From the NCBI GenBank assembly GCA_002436505.1, contig DJML01000058.1, positions 1 to 27,179 on the forward strand: DNA of 27,179 nucleotides. The letters are read 5' to 3'. This document shows positions 1 to 8,115 of the stretch, in pieces. Numbering within the stretch: position 1 is the stretch's first letter; every line of letters begins with the position of its first letter. This stretch comes from Bacteroidetes bacterium UBA6491 (GTDB lineage Bacteria > Bacteroidota > Bacteroidia > NS11-12g > UBA9320). The notes below the pieces were generated by a model that was not told the origin of the DNA, did not search any database, and saw nothing but the letters and a program-made list of their open reading frames with translations. The position numbers and the translations under genes were made by a program.

Positions 1-368
1 CCGAACATCATACCCTGGTCTCCGGCACCCTGTTCAGAATTGTCCCTGTCCACTCCCCGGTTGATATCTTCTGACTGTTCATGAATAGCTGAAAGTACTC
101 CGCAGCTATTCCCGTCAAACATATATTCACTCTTGTTATACCCTATCTTATTGATAACGTTCCTGGCGATCTGTTGAACGTCAAGATAGGCCGTGGATTT
201 AACCTCTCCGGCAAGAATTACCTGCCCGGTGGTCACAAGCGTTTCACATGCAACTTTCGACTGAGGGTCAAAAGCCAGGAAATTATCTATCAATGCATCA
301 CTGATCTGATCAGCTACTTTATCCGGATGTCCTTCAGAAACAGATTCAGATGTAAAAAAGTATGACAT
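1..368 (-). CDS. metK: S-adenosylmethionine synthetase, N-terminal part (cut by window edge)
   Basis: The reading frame starts at the ATG complementary to 366-368 and stays open to the left edge, about 122 residues. It begins MSYFFTSESVSEGHPDKVAD, the classic MetK N-terminus with the ATP-binding SEGHPDK motif. The last visible residues, GAGDQGMMF, are the second MetK signature. The enzyme makes S-adenosylmethionine from methionine and ATP in the cytoplasm. Only about the first third of a roughly 400-residue protein is present, and the rest lies outside. It follows the M1 aminopeptidase gene on the same strand with a 38-bp gap. An exact TAATTTTG -7 box in that gap (391-398) suggests it has its own promoter. 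I see no frameshift in the visible part. Confidence 0.96.
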   Translation of the reverse strand, partial: MSYFFTSESVSEGHPDKVADQISDALIDNFLAFDPQSKVACETLVTTGQVILAGEVKSTAYLDVQQIARNVINKIGYNKSEYMFDGNSCGVLSAIHEQSEDINRGVDRDNSEQGAGDQGMMF

Positions 369-390
369 GCTCTCTTTTTAATTTAGCGTG

Positions 391-398
391 CAAAATTA
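391..398 (-). promoter_or_regulatory. Candidate -7 promoter box of metK
   Basis: The minus strand reads TAATTTTG, an exact match to the Bacteroidota -7 consensus TAnnTTTG, 22 nt before the metK ATG. No convincing TTG -33 element is visible 17-20 nt further upstream, so this rests on one box and its position. Confidence 0.4.
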
Positions 399-406
399 AG
401 GATAGT

Positions 407-2848
407 TCAGTTAACTACACCTTTGTTTACCAGTTGCTCTTTTTCAATTTCTGATAATGTGCAGTTTAGAAATGTTTCGTTGATCAAACGATGGTACTTT
501 TCCTGCTTCATGAATTGCTTAAGCGTTGAAATGGCAGGTGCGGCCAATCTTTGATTTAAACTTAATGAAGCACTGAAGAGGTGCTCAATGGCCTCTTTGT
601 TTAAAAAGTTGATGGAAACCAATCCTTCAAATGCATTGATGCGGGTTCTGAATTCGTAGAGGTCTGAACTGTAATTGACCAACTCTGATTTGTACTGATC
701 GTTTCCGGAGTTGACCTGATACACCAGCCATTTCACTCTAACTTCCTGACTCCTGCCAAATATCCCTGAGGTCTCATCAAGATATTTGACCGATTCTTCC
801 GGGAAATTTCTCACTAGAAGTTCAAGGGCCTTGTTTATGTTGATGTAGCTAGAATCACGAAGAGACGACTCCACAACTGGTCTCATATTCTCCGTTACAT
901 TATTTATTGCATTCAGATAAGCTCTTCGTACCCGCAGATCAGCAGAAGGCAGCACACTAATAAGAAAACTTTCTGCCTCTACTTTTTTTGCTATTTTTTT
1001 AACGATCTCGGCCCGGATGGCATAAAATTCGTTTGCATTGTACGCCTGTATCATTGCCTGCAACGTTTCTTCGTCAATTTCATGCAAGGCTGCAATAGCA
1101 TCGTAGCGGTCAATCATGTGCGCGGCATGGCTCATTTGTGACAATAACTCTTCTTGACTCCTTTGAAAAGAGAGCTTCTTGGTGAGTTCTGAATTCACAT
1201 CAAAAAGGACAAAAGCAACTTCCTTTTGATCCGGATTCTCGAATTGGATCAGCTCTGTTTCCTTTTCTATCCAGACCTTCTTCTTTTCAGCGCTCCCATC
1301 TTTGTAATGGACCGCTACCCAGACGGGCATTTTAAACAGACCAATCACCTGGTCCTGCTCATGTATCTGTCGCACAACCATTTGTACTTTATTTCCTAGC
1401 AATTCCCAACTGACTTCATAGTGAGGTTCTCCTCCTTTATAGAGCCATTGCTCAAAAAACCAGTCGAGATTCATGCCGAGCTCGTCCTGGATCACCTGGT
1501 AAAGGTCATTGGTCTCTACATTCTGAAAAGCGTATTTGTCCAGATACGCATCTATTACTCTCAGGAAATTCTCATCTCCCAATACATAGCGAAGCATTTG
1601 CAGAACGGAAGAACCTTTCGGATATACTCTGGCGGTTCCGCCAAGCGAATGTGCTACCGGGTAGTTGTCTTTTAATGAAGCATTAAGAGCCTGGTTCACT
1701 TCACCACGTTGTGACATTTTGTATTCATCCTCTCCATAGAGTTCCCTGATGAACATTTTTGAATAGTAGGTAGCGAAACTTTCCTGAAGCCATGTCCCGT
1801 TGCTGCTTCTTGCCGTGACGAGGTCCCCAAACCACTGATGAGTCAGTTCATGTGCATTTACCCCAATGTAATTCCTGTCGTTGAAGGAATAGGCATCAGA
1901 AAGGAAAAAGTCCCCGAAAATTGTAGCTGAGGTGTTTTCCATGGCACCATAAATGAATTCCTGGACCATCACCTGGCTGTATGCCCCCCAGGGGTATTTG
2001 AACCCGGTTTCCTTTTCAAGGAACTCGATCATTTGCTCTGTATGCCTTGACGTGTATTCAACTTTATCTTCATGCTCCGGATAATACCAGAATTGAACCG
2101 GAACTCCCGTAGCTGTGGTGGTCTTTTTTACCGCGAATTTATCTATGGCCAACATCAGCAAATACCCTGCATGAGGATGGCGCATTTTGTAGTGCCAGGT
2201 TGTGGTACTATTTGATTTGCTCTCTTTCTTGCTTACAAGATCACCATTAGAAAGCACTTTGTACTCCGAATCAAAATGTATGATCGTTTCAGTAATGAAT
2301 TTATCGTTGCTGTTATCATACATCGGTATCCAGTGTCTGTTATCAATGCCCTGACCCTGTGTCCAGATCTGTTTCCTCGTCTGATTCCTGGTGTCAGTCA
2401 CTCCTTTGACATTCCACCCGATGAAATAGATGCCCTTTTTCGGTTTCGCCTCATACCGGATAGTAAGGATGTACTTCCCGTTGAGATTCATTTTCACTTT
2501 GCTCAGATCTAATACCAATCCTTCTTTAACAGTATGCCAGGTATAATTCTGAACAGCTGTTGTCTTCTTTCCTGACACCGTACTCAGAACTAATTTATTG
2601 ATGGTTATATCAGGAGCATCAAATAAGACAGTGTCAATTTTTGTCCTTAACGGGGTGAACTCATGTGTAACCTCCCCGATCACTCTACCTGCTTCCGGCT
2701 CGAAACTAACATCAACTATCATCTTTTCTATATCCAGTGCATGCTCTCTAGGGCCCTTATTTGGGTCGACCAAATAGGATGTAATTGTCTGACTGTAAGA
2801 CATTTGAAACAATACAGCCGTAAGCAAAGTGAACAATATTTTTCGCAT
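407..2848 (-). CDS. Exported M1-family zinc aminopeptidase
   Basis: The 813-residue protein begins with a signal peptide (about residues 1-19, basic MRK, hydrophobic core, ending SYSQ). The gluzincin core is complete: exopeptidase motif GAMEN at 301-305, zinc site HELTH at 333-337, and the third ligand Glu356 in LQESFA. This is the M1 arrangement, in which the enzyme removes N-terminal residues from peptides. The N-terminal beta domain (about 40-240) and a helical C-terminal half (about 550-813) fit family architecture. No T9SS sorting domain is visible, so periplasmic location is more likely than secretion to the surface. It is transcribed away from the MerR gene, with a good promoter at 2853-2880. 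Substrate preference cannot be read from the sequence. Confidence 0.95.
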   Translation of the reverse strand: MRKILFTLLTAVLFQMSYSQTITSYLVDPNKGPREHALDIEKMIVDVSFEPEAGRVIGEVTHEFTPLRTKIDTVLFDAPDITINKLVLSTVSGKKTTAVQNYTWHTVKEGLVLDLSKVKMNLNGKYILTIRYEAKPKKGIYFIGWNVKGVTDTRNQTRKQIWTQGQGIDNRHWIPMYDNSNDKFITETIIHFDSEYKVLSNGDLVSKKESKSNSTTTWHYKMRHPHAGYLLMLAIDKFAVKKTTTATGVPVQFWYYPEHEDKVEYTSRHTEQMIEFLEKETGFKYPWGAYSQVMVQEFIYGAMENTSATIFGDFFLSDAYSFNDRNYIGVNAHELTHQWFGDLVTARSSNGTWLQESFATYYSKMFIRELYGEDEYKMSQRGEVNQALNASLKDNYPVAHSLGGTARVYPKGSSVLQMLRYVLGDENFLRVIDAYLDKYAFQNVETNDLYQVIQDELGMNLDWFFEQWLYKGGEPHYEVSWELLGNKVQMVVRQIHEQDQVIGLFKMPVWVAVHYKDGSAEKKKVWIEKETELIQFENPDQKEVAFVLFDVNSELTKKLSFQRSQEELLSQMSHAAHMIDRYDAIAALHEIDEETLQAMIQAYNANEFYAIRAEIVKKIAKKVEAESFLISVLPSADLRVRRAYLNAINNVTENMRPVVESSLRDSSYININKALELLVRNFPEESVKYLDETSGIFGRSQEVRVKWLVYQVNSGNDQYKSELVNYSSDLYEFRTRINAFEGLVSINFLNKEAIEHLFSASLSLNQRLAAPAISTLKQFMKQEKYHRLINETFLNCTLSEIEKEQLVNKGVVN

Positions 2849-2852
2849 GGTT

Positions 2853-2880
2853 CAAAAATAACAGAAAAAGTATACTACAA
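2853..2880 (-). promoter_or_regulatory. Promoter of the M1 aminopeptidase gene
   Basis: On the minus strand there is a TTG (2880-2878), 17 nt of spacer, then TATTTTTG (2860-2853), an exact TAnnTTTG -7 box. The ATG follows 4 nt later, so the transcript would have almost no leader. The divergent MerR gene has its -7 box only 8 bp away, so the two promoters nearly abut. Confidence 0.6.
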
Positions 2881-2888
2881 TTTGCGTT

Positions 2889-2896
2889 TAAATTTG
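2889..2896 (+). promoter_or_regulatory. Candidate -7 promoter box of the MerR/B12 regulator
   Basis: TAAATTTG is an exact match to the Bacteroidota -7 consensus and lies 15 nt before the ATG at 2912. No clear -33 TTG is seen at the usual spacing, which would suit a promoter that needs an activator or is weak. Confidence 0.42.
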
Positions 2897-2911
2897 TTTA
2901 ATAACTTACAA

Positions 2912-3817
2912 ATGACATTAAACAAAAAGTTGGATTGTTGCTATTCTATCAAGGAGATGGAACGCTTATCTGGAATAAAAGCCCACACCATCAGGATATG
3001 GGAGAAGCGTTATAATTTGCTTTGCCCAGAGAGAACTGCTTCCAATATTCGCCTTTACTCGAATGTAGAACTGCGGAAGATCATCAATGTTGCATCGCTT
3101 GTGGAACAAGGAATGAAAATTTCTGAGATCAGTGAATTGTCCGATACGGATATATGTTCCATTATCGAAGATAGAGCTACCGGTAATGACCAGGATGTCA
3201 ACGCAAAGACATATATAGATGGTCTTACATCGGCCATGATAGGAATGGATGAACAGCTTTTTGAGAAAATATTTAATTCCAGCGTTCTTAGGTTTGGAGT
3301 GGAAGGCACCTTTACAAGGGTTATATACCCTTATCTGGTTAGGGTTGGTACTCTTTGGGCGACCGACCAGATCATTCCTGCAAATGAACATTTCGCTTCA
3401 CAACTGATCAAAAGAAAACTGTTCTGTGCTATTGACGGCCTGATGGCTCCTTCTGCAATGAATAAAAAAGTTGCGCTGTTCCTGCATGAGAAAGAAAACC
3501 ATGAAATCGGCCTCCTTATGGCTGATTACATACTCAGATCATCCGGCTACTGCACCTGGAACCTGGGCGCCTCGGTTCCGATGTCCAATCTGAAACCTAC
3601 TGCCGACCAATTGGATCCGGAAATACTATTTACTTTTATCGTTCTAAGTCATAATACTGAAGAAAGAAACGAATGGATATCTACACTTTCAGCATTATTC
3701 CCGAACCGTGAGATCTGGATCGCTATCCATAAGAACAACAACAGTCTGCCTGAATTCGAGAACGTCGTTTACTTGAATTCTATTGAAGATCTTAACGTCA
3801 AAATCTCAGCAAATTAA
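2912..3817 (+). CDS. MerR-family regulator with CarH-like cobalamin-binding light-sensing half
   Basis: The protein is 301 residues from the ATG at 2912. The frame is open further upstream (to 2663), but that part overlaps the aminopeptidase gene on the other strand, and residue 1 here directly precedes the MerR fold. Residues 11-80 are a MerR winged helix with the signature IRIWEKRY, then P-E-R-T, N and RLY. Residues about 95-170 form the helical cap. It contains W149-x9-E159-H160, the Wx9EH motif that in CarH contacts the adenosyl group of adenosylcobalamin. The Rossmann-like B12 domain follows, with ENHEIG at 195-200 and His197 as the candidate lower cobalt ligand. In CarH/LitR proteins darkness gives DNA-binding tetramers and light breaks them up. 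Light sensing here is inferred from motifs; its targets are unknown. Confidence 0.85.
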   Translation: MTLNKKLDCCYSIKEMERLSGIKAHTIRIWEKRYNLLCPERTASNIRLYSNVELRKIINVASLVEQGMKISEISELSDTDICSIIEDRATGNDQDVNAKTYIDGLTSAMIGMDEQLFEKIFNSSVLRFGVEGTFTRVIYPYLVRVGTLWATDQIIPANEHFASQLIKRKLFCAIDGLMAPSAMNKKVALFLHEKENHEIGLLMADYILRSSGYCTWNLGASVPMSNLKPTADQLDPEILFTFIVLSHNTEERNEWISTLSALFPNREIWIAIHKNNNSLPEFENVVYLNSIEDLNVKISAN

Positions 3818-3861
3818 TTTTCGCTACTGTTAACTGAACGTCATAAATTTTACATTCTAAA

Positions 3862-3891
3862 CACTTTACCAAACAAACGTTTGGTAAAGTG
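3862..3891. promoter_or_regulatory. Perfect 13-bp inverted repeat, likely TetR operator of the fad operon
   Basis: CACTTTACCAAAC (3862-3874) and its exact complement GTTTGGTAAAGTG (3879-3891) flank a 4-bp spacer. A second, nested 10-bp palindrome CAAACGTTTG lies at 3874-3883. The repeat ends 26 bp before the ATG of the TetR gene, the usual place for an autoregulatory TetR operator. There is no T-run after it on the plus strand, so it is unlikely to be a terminator of the preceding MerR gene. No second copy was noticed in this window. Confidence 0.72.
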
Positions 3892-3917
3892 GGTTTATTG
3901 AGTTAACTTGTGACCTC

Positions 3918-4493
3918 ATGCCGGTACAAAAGACAGATAGAAAAGAGATCCTGAAAAGATCGCTGCATGTTTTCAAGGAAAAGGGCTATCATAAGACAAC
4001 GATGGCAGACCTTGCAACGGCGTCTGGTTTGCTTAAGGGGAGCATGTATCATTATTTCTCTGGCAAGGAAGAGTTAATGGCTGAGGTACTGAAAATGCTA
4101 AAGAACCATTATGTAGATAAGGTCTTTTCTATTGCCTATGACCGCTCTTTTCCGGCCATTTTACGGCTTCAAAAACTCGCAGCAAGATCCGAAGAAATAT
4201 TTATTAAAGAAAACGGCGGATGTTTTATGGTAAACACTGGACTTGAGACAGTGAACACGAATAAAAGTTTCACGACAATTATCAGGGATTTTTTTAACGA
4301 ATGGATTAAATGTATTGCGTACATTTATAAAGAAATTTACACGCCTTCGGAAGCGGAATCACAGGCGAGGTACGCAGTTGCGGAAATAGAAGGATCGGTA
4401 ATGCTGATGCAGATATATAATGATCCGAATTACCTCCTTCGAACAAACAAAAAACTGATAGCTGATTTTAGGAAAAGCAGCGAAAAACAATAA
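3918..4493 (+). CDS. TetR-family regulator of the fatty-acid degradation operon (FadR-like)
   Basis: The 191-residue protein has the TetR N-terminal helix-turn-helix at about residues 9-55 (TTMADLATASGLLKGSMYHYF, then KEEL), a very typical arrangement. The C-terminal ligand-binding half is variable, as usual. It is the first gene of a tight operon: the FadN-like gene starts 20 bp later, and no promoter or terminator is visible between. By analogy with the TetR-type FadR of Bacillus, which represses fad genes and is released by long-chain acyl-CoA, it probably represses this operon and itself through the inverted repeat at 3862-3891. The family assignment is firm. The acyl-CoA effector is inferred from neighbours only. 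Confidence 0.9.
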   Translation: MPVQKTDRKEILKRSLHVFKEKGYHKTTMADLATASGLLKGSMYHYFSGKEELMAEVLKMLKNHYVDKVFSIAYDRSFPAILRLQKLAARSEEIFIKENGGCFMVNTGLETVNTNKSFTTIIRDFFNEWIKCIAYIYKEIYTPSEAESQARYAVAEIEGSVMLMQIYNDPNYLLRTNKKLIADFRKSSEKQ

Positions 4494-4513
4494 CACCTGT
4501 TTAACTTATCATT

Positions 4514-6916
4514 ATGATTTCATCTAAAATAAGAAAGATAAAAAAGGTAGCGGTCCTTGGTTCAGGGGTAATGGGTTCACGGTTGGCCTGCCACTTTGCA
4601 AACATCGGTTTAGAAGTTCTTTTACTGGATATTGTTCCTCCGGACTTGTCAGAGCAACAAGCGACCGACAAAAGAGCGCGGAACAGGATCACGGATGAAT
4701 CTTTAAAAGCTGCCATAAGGTCAAATCCATCTCCGCTATACACCAAAGGTGCCTCAGCATTGATCCGAACAGGCAACTTTGAGGATGACATGGAAAAGAT
4801 CGGTACATGTGACTGGATCCTGGAAGCGATAATTGAGCGATTGGATATAAAGCAAAAGATCTTTGAAACCGTCGACAAATTCCGAAAACCGGGGACTCTG
4901 GTATCTTCAAATACCTCGGGCATCCCTATTGAAATGATGCTCTCCGGTCGGTCAGAAGATTTCCAACAGCACTTTTGCGGGACACATTTTTTCAATCCGC
5001 CGCGCTATCTTGAACTGTTAGAGATCATCCCGTCTTCAAAAACGCATCAGGAAGTTATCGATTTTCACCTCCATTATGGTGATCTGTTCCTTGGTAAGAA
5101 AACGGTTCTCTGCAAAGACACTCCCGCCTTCATAGCAAACAGGGTAGGTGTATTCAGCATCATGGTTGCTTTCCACCTCATGAAAGAACTGGAAATGACC
5201 GTCGAGGAGATCGACGCATTATCAGGACCGGTGATTGGCCGTCCGAAATCAGCTACTTTCAGAACTTGTGATCTTGTCGGTATTGACACACTTGTTAAGG
5301 TCGCTGTCGGTGTAAAAGAGAATTGCCCTGACGACGAATCTGCTCATTTGTATCAGATCCCTGAATTTCTGAATACTATGGTTGAAAAAAAATGGATCGG
5401 AGACAAGAGCGGGCAAGGATTTTATAAAAAGGACAGGGATAAGGACGGGAACAGAATGATCCTGGCTCTTGATCTCAACACGTTGGAATACAGGCCCGCG
5501 GAAAAACCACGTTTTGAATCCATCGGAATGGCCCGGCAGGCGGCAAATCTTGAAGACCGGTTAAAAGCCATTGTTGCTGGCAAAGATAAAGCCTCAGAGT
5601 TCTTCAGGAGATCAATGGCCTACATATTCAGTTATGTCGCCCATCGTATTCCTGAAATATCAGATTCTCCATATCAGATTGACGATGCTCTTAAATCTGG
5701 TTTCGGATGGGAAATAGGACCGTTTGAGATGTGGGACCTATTTGGATTCGAAAGAGTTAAGAAATGGACGGACGCAGAAGGAATTTCATTGCCGGACTGG
5801 ATCATTGAAGCATTCAAGGATGAGTCCTTTACATTTTACAGACCCACCGATGGTCAACGCCTGGTATATCAGCCTTCCAAAAAGGAGATGCTGCCACTCA
5901 CAAGTGAAGCAAAGAACATTGTTCTAAAAAATTTCGGAAAAGACCGGATCGTGTGGTCAAACAGTGGTTGTGCCCTGTATGACATAGGTGACCAGGTGCT
6001 TTGTCTCGAGTTCCGGACTAAGATGAATGCGATCGGCGGAGAGATAATGCAAGGCATCAATAAATCAATAGAGATCGCTGAGACAGGTGACTGGAGGGGC
6101 CTTGTGATAGGCAACAATTCAGCTAATTTCAGTGCCGGTGCTAATCTGGCGATGATATTGATGTTAGCTATTGAACAGGAGTATGACGAACTAAACCTTG
6201 CCATAAAAACATTCCAGAAAACAGTCATGCGGATCCGGTATTCATCGGTACCCGTTGTTATCGCAGCTCATGGCCTTACTTTAGGAGGAGGATGTGAGAT
6301 GTCCCTGCATGCTGATAGCTGCGTAGCGGCAGCTGAAACTTATATCGGACTGGTGGAATTCGGGGCAGGTGTGATCCCGGGCGGTGGGGGAACAAAGGAA
6401 TTTGTCGTTAGAACGTCCGATTCATTTTATCCCGGAGACCCTCAACTGCCGACGCCACAGAACAGATTCACGACAATTGCTACCGCAAAGGTCGCTACTT
6501 CAGGACATGAAGCTTTTGAACTGGGATTTCTTCACAACGACAAGGACCGGGTGGTTGTAAATAAGAACAGACTGATCGCTGAGGCAGCAGACAGTGTAAT
6601 TGAACTTTCAGATAACGGGTATGTGCAGGCACCTGAAAGAGATGATATCCTGGTACTTGGAAGAACAGCTCTTGGTGGCCTTTATTCCGGGGTGGAAGCT
6701 TTCAACATAGGAAATTATGCGACAGCACATGATAAAAAGATAGCTAAAAAGCTGGCATGGGTAATGGCAGGAGGCGATCTTTCAGAGCCAACCAGAGTAA
6801 CAGAATGGTATCTTCTGGATCTAGAAAGAGAGGCTTTCCTATCGCTGCTGGGAGAAAGGAAGACCCTGGACCGAATGCAACATATTTTAAAAACCGGCAA
6901 ACCATTAAGAAATTAG
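4514..6916 (+). CDS. fadN: 3-hydroxyacyl-CoA dehydrogenase / enoyl-CoA hydratase, FadN type
   Basis: The 800-residue bifunctional protein covers two steps of beta-oxidation. The dehydrogenase comes first: NAD-binding GSGVMG at residues 16-21, then catalytic His158 in HFFNPPRY, followed by two helical dehydrogenase C-terminal domains (about 190-430). A crotonase (hydratase) fold occupies about 470-680, with oxyanion-hole stretch NFSAGAN at 538-544, Glu595 in GGGCEM and Glu615 in GLVEFG, so both catalytic glutamates are kept. This order, dehydrogenase before hydratase, and the length match Bacillus FadN (about 790 residues), not E. coli FadB, which has the reverse order. The thiolase gene begins 4 bp after the stop codon. 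The start at 4514 puts the Rossmann motif at the expected distance from the N-terminus. Confidence 0.93.
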   Translation: MISSKIRKIKKVAVLGSGVMGSRLACHFANIGLEVLLLDIVPPDLSEQQATDKRARNRITDESLKAAIRSNPSPLYTKGASALIRTGNFEDDMEKIGTCDWILEAIIERLDIKQKIFETVDKFRKPGTLVSSNTSGIPIEMMLSGRSEDFQQHFCGTHFFNPPRYLELLEIIPSSKTHQEVIDFHLHYGDLFLGKKTVLCKDTPAFIANRVGVFSIMVAFHLMKELEMTVEEIDALSGPVIGRPKSATFRTCDLVGIDTLVKVAVGVKENCPDDESAHLYQIPEFLNTMVEKKWIGDKSGQGFYKKDRDKDGNRMILALDLNTLEYRPAEKPRFESIGMARQAANLEDRLKAIVAGKDKASEFFRRSMAYIFSYVAHRIPEISDSPYQIDDALKSGFGWEIGPFEMWDLFGFERVKKWTDAEGISLPDWIIEAFKDESFTFYRPTDGQRLVYQPSKKEMLPLTSEAKNIVLKNFGKDRIVWSNSGCALYDIGDQVLCLEFRTKMNAIGGEIMQGINKSIEIAETGDWRGLVIGNNSANFSAGANLAMILMLAIEQEYDELNLAIKTFQKTVMRIRYSSVPVVIAAHGLTLGGGCEMSLHADSCVAAAETYIGLVEFGAGVIPGGGGTKEFVVRTSDSFYPGDPQLPTPQNRFTTIATAKVATSGHEAFELGFLHNDKDRVVVNKNRLIAEAADSVIELSDNGYVQAPERDDILVLGRTALGGLYSGVEAFNIGNYATAHDKKIAKKLAWVMAGGDLSEPTRVTEWYLLDLEREAFLSLLGERKTLDRMQHILKTGKPLRN

Positions 6917-6920
6917 AATT

Positions 6921-8105
6921 ATGAACGATGCATATATCATAAACGGATACAGAACAGCTGTCGGTAAAGCGAACAGAGGAGGTTTTCGATTTACTTCACC
7001 TGTGGATCTGGGTGCAGCTGTAATAGATCATCTCATTAAAAACACACCTGGACTTGACCCGGCATTAGTGGACGATCTGATCGTTGGCAACGCGGTACCG
7101 GAAGCTGAACAGGGATTGCAAATGGCACGATGGGTAGCTGTAAGGTCAGGACTGTCCATTGATACACCGGGTGTAACGGTAAACAGATACTGCGGATCCG
7201 GCCTTGAAACAATTGCAATGGCTGTTGGAAAAATAACGGCGGGACTTGCAGATTGTATTATTGCGGGTGGTACTGAGAGCATGAGCCTTGTGCCGACAGT
7301 CGGGTACAAAACTGTCCCGAACTATACCATCGCAAAAGACCACGCTGATTACTTCCTTGGGATGGGCCTTACGGCAGAAGAAGTTTCACTGAAGTACAAT
7401 GTGTCCAGAGAAACACAGGATGAATTTTCATTTCGTTCACATCAGAAAGCTATTGCGGCTATAGAAAGTGGTCGTTTCAAAGAGGATATCGTTCCGGTTG
7501 AAATTGAGGAGGTCTATTTTGACAAGGCAAGCGGCAAGCGTAAGACCCGGTCATATATTGTGGACACAGATGAAGGCCCCAGAAAAGACACCAGCCTGGA
7601 AGCCCTGGGACGACTTAAGCCGGTTTTCAAACAAGGCGGAACAGTAACAGCCGGTAATTCATCTCAGACCTCTGACGGCGCATCCTTTGTGATCGTCATG
7701 TCCGGGAAATTAATGAAGGACCTTGGTTTGGAACCGGTGGCCCGACTGGTGACTTCTGTTGCTGTAGGGGTCAATCCAAGGTACATGGGGATCGGACCTG
7801 TAGAAGCAATTCCAAAAGCCTTAAAAAGGGCAGGTATGAGCTTGAACGATATTGACCTGATCGAGCTTAATGAGGCCTTTGCTGCACAATCAGTTGCAGT
7901 GATCAATGAGGTAGGCCTTAATCCTGAGATCGTGAATGTAAATGGTGGCGCGATCTCCCTCGGACATCCTTTGGGATGCACTGGGGCCAAACTTTCAGTT
8001 CAGATAATCAACGAATTAAGAAAACGAAATCAAAAATACGGATTGGTAACGGCGTGTATTGGCGGTGGACAAGGTATTGCGGGAATCATTGAACGATTAA
8101 ACTAA
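6921..8105 (+). CDS. fadA: Acetyl-CoA acyltransferase (3-ketoacyl-CoA thiolase)
   Basis: The 394-residue thiolase has all expected catalytic residues: the acyl-accepting Cys91 in NRYCGSGLE, the NEAFAAQ loop, His349 in GHPLG and Cys379 in ACIGGGQG. It cleaves 3-ketoacyl-CoA with CoA to release acetyl-CoA, the last beta-oxidation step. Length fits FadA proteins. It sits 4 bp after the FadN-like gene and 10 bp before the acyl-CoA dehydrogenase gene, so the three enzymes are surely co-transcribed. A biosynthetic acetoacetyl-CoA thiolase would look similar in motifs, but the operon context favours degradation. Confidence 0.94.
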   Translation: MNDAYIINGYRTAVGKANRGGFRFTSPVDLGAAVIDHLIKNTPGLDPALVDDLIVGNAVPEAEQGLQMARWVAVRSGLSIDTPGVTVNRYCGSGLETIAMAVGKITAGLADCIIAGGTESMSLVPTVGYKTVPNYTIAKDHADYFLGMGLTAEEVSLKYNVSRETQDEFSFRSHQKAIAAIESGRFKEDIVPVEIEEVYFDKASGKRKTRSYIVDTDEGPRKDTSLEALGRLKPVFKQGGTVTAGNSSQTSDGASFVIVMSGKLMKDLGLEPVARLVTSVAVGVNPRYMGIGPVEAIPKALKRAGMSLNDIDLIELNEAFAAQSVAVINEVGLNPEIVNVNGGAISLGHPLGCTGAKLSVQIINELRKRNQKYGLVTACIGGGQGIAGIIERLN

Positions 8106-8115
8106 GAGTAAAGCT

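Noticed and set aside
2663..2911. N-terminal extension of the MerR/B12 regulator frame to an ATG at 2663
   Set aside because: It lies inside the aminopeptidase gene on the other strand and precedes the MerR fold with unrelated sequence; the ATG at 2912 follows the -7 box properly.
3862..3891. The 13-bp inverted repeat as a terminator of the MerR gene
   Set aside because: No T-run follows on the plus strand; its place ahead of a TetR gene favours an operator.
4501..4995. 164-residue open frame on the minus strand inside fadN
   Set aside because: It is a shadow frame; fadN on the plus strand has full catalytic motifs across it.
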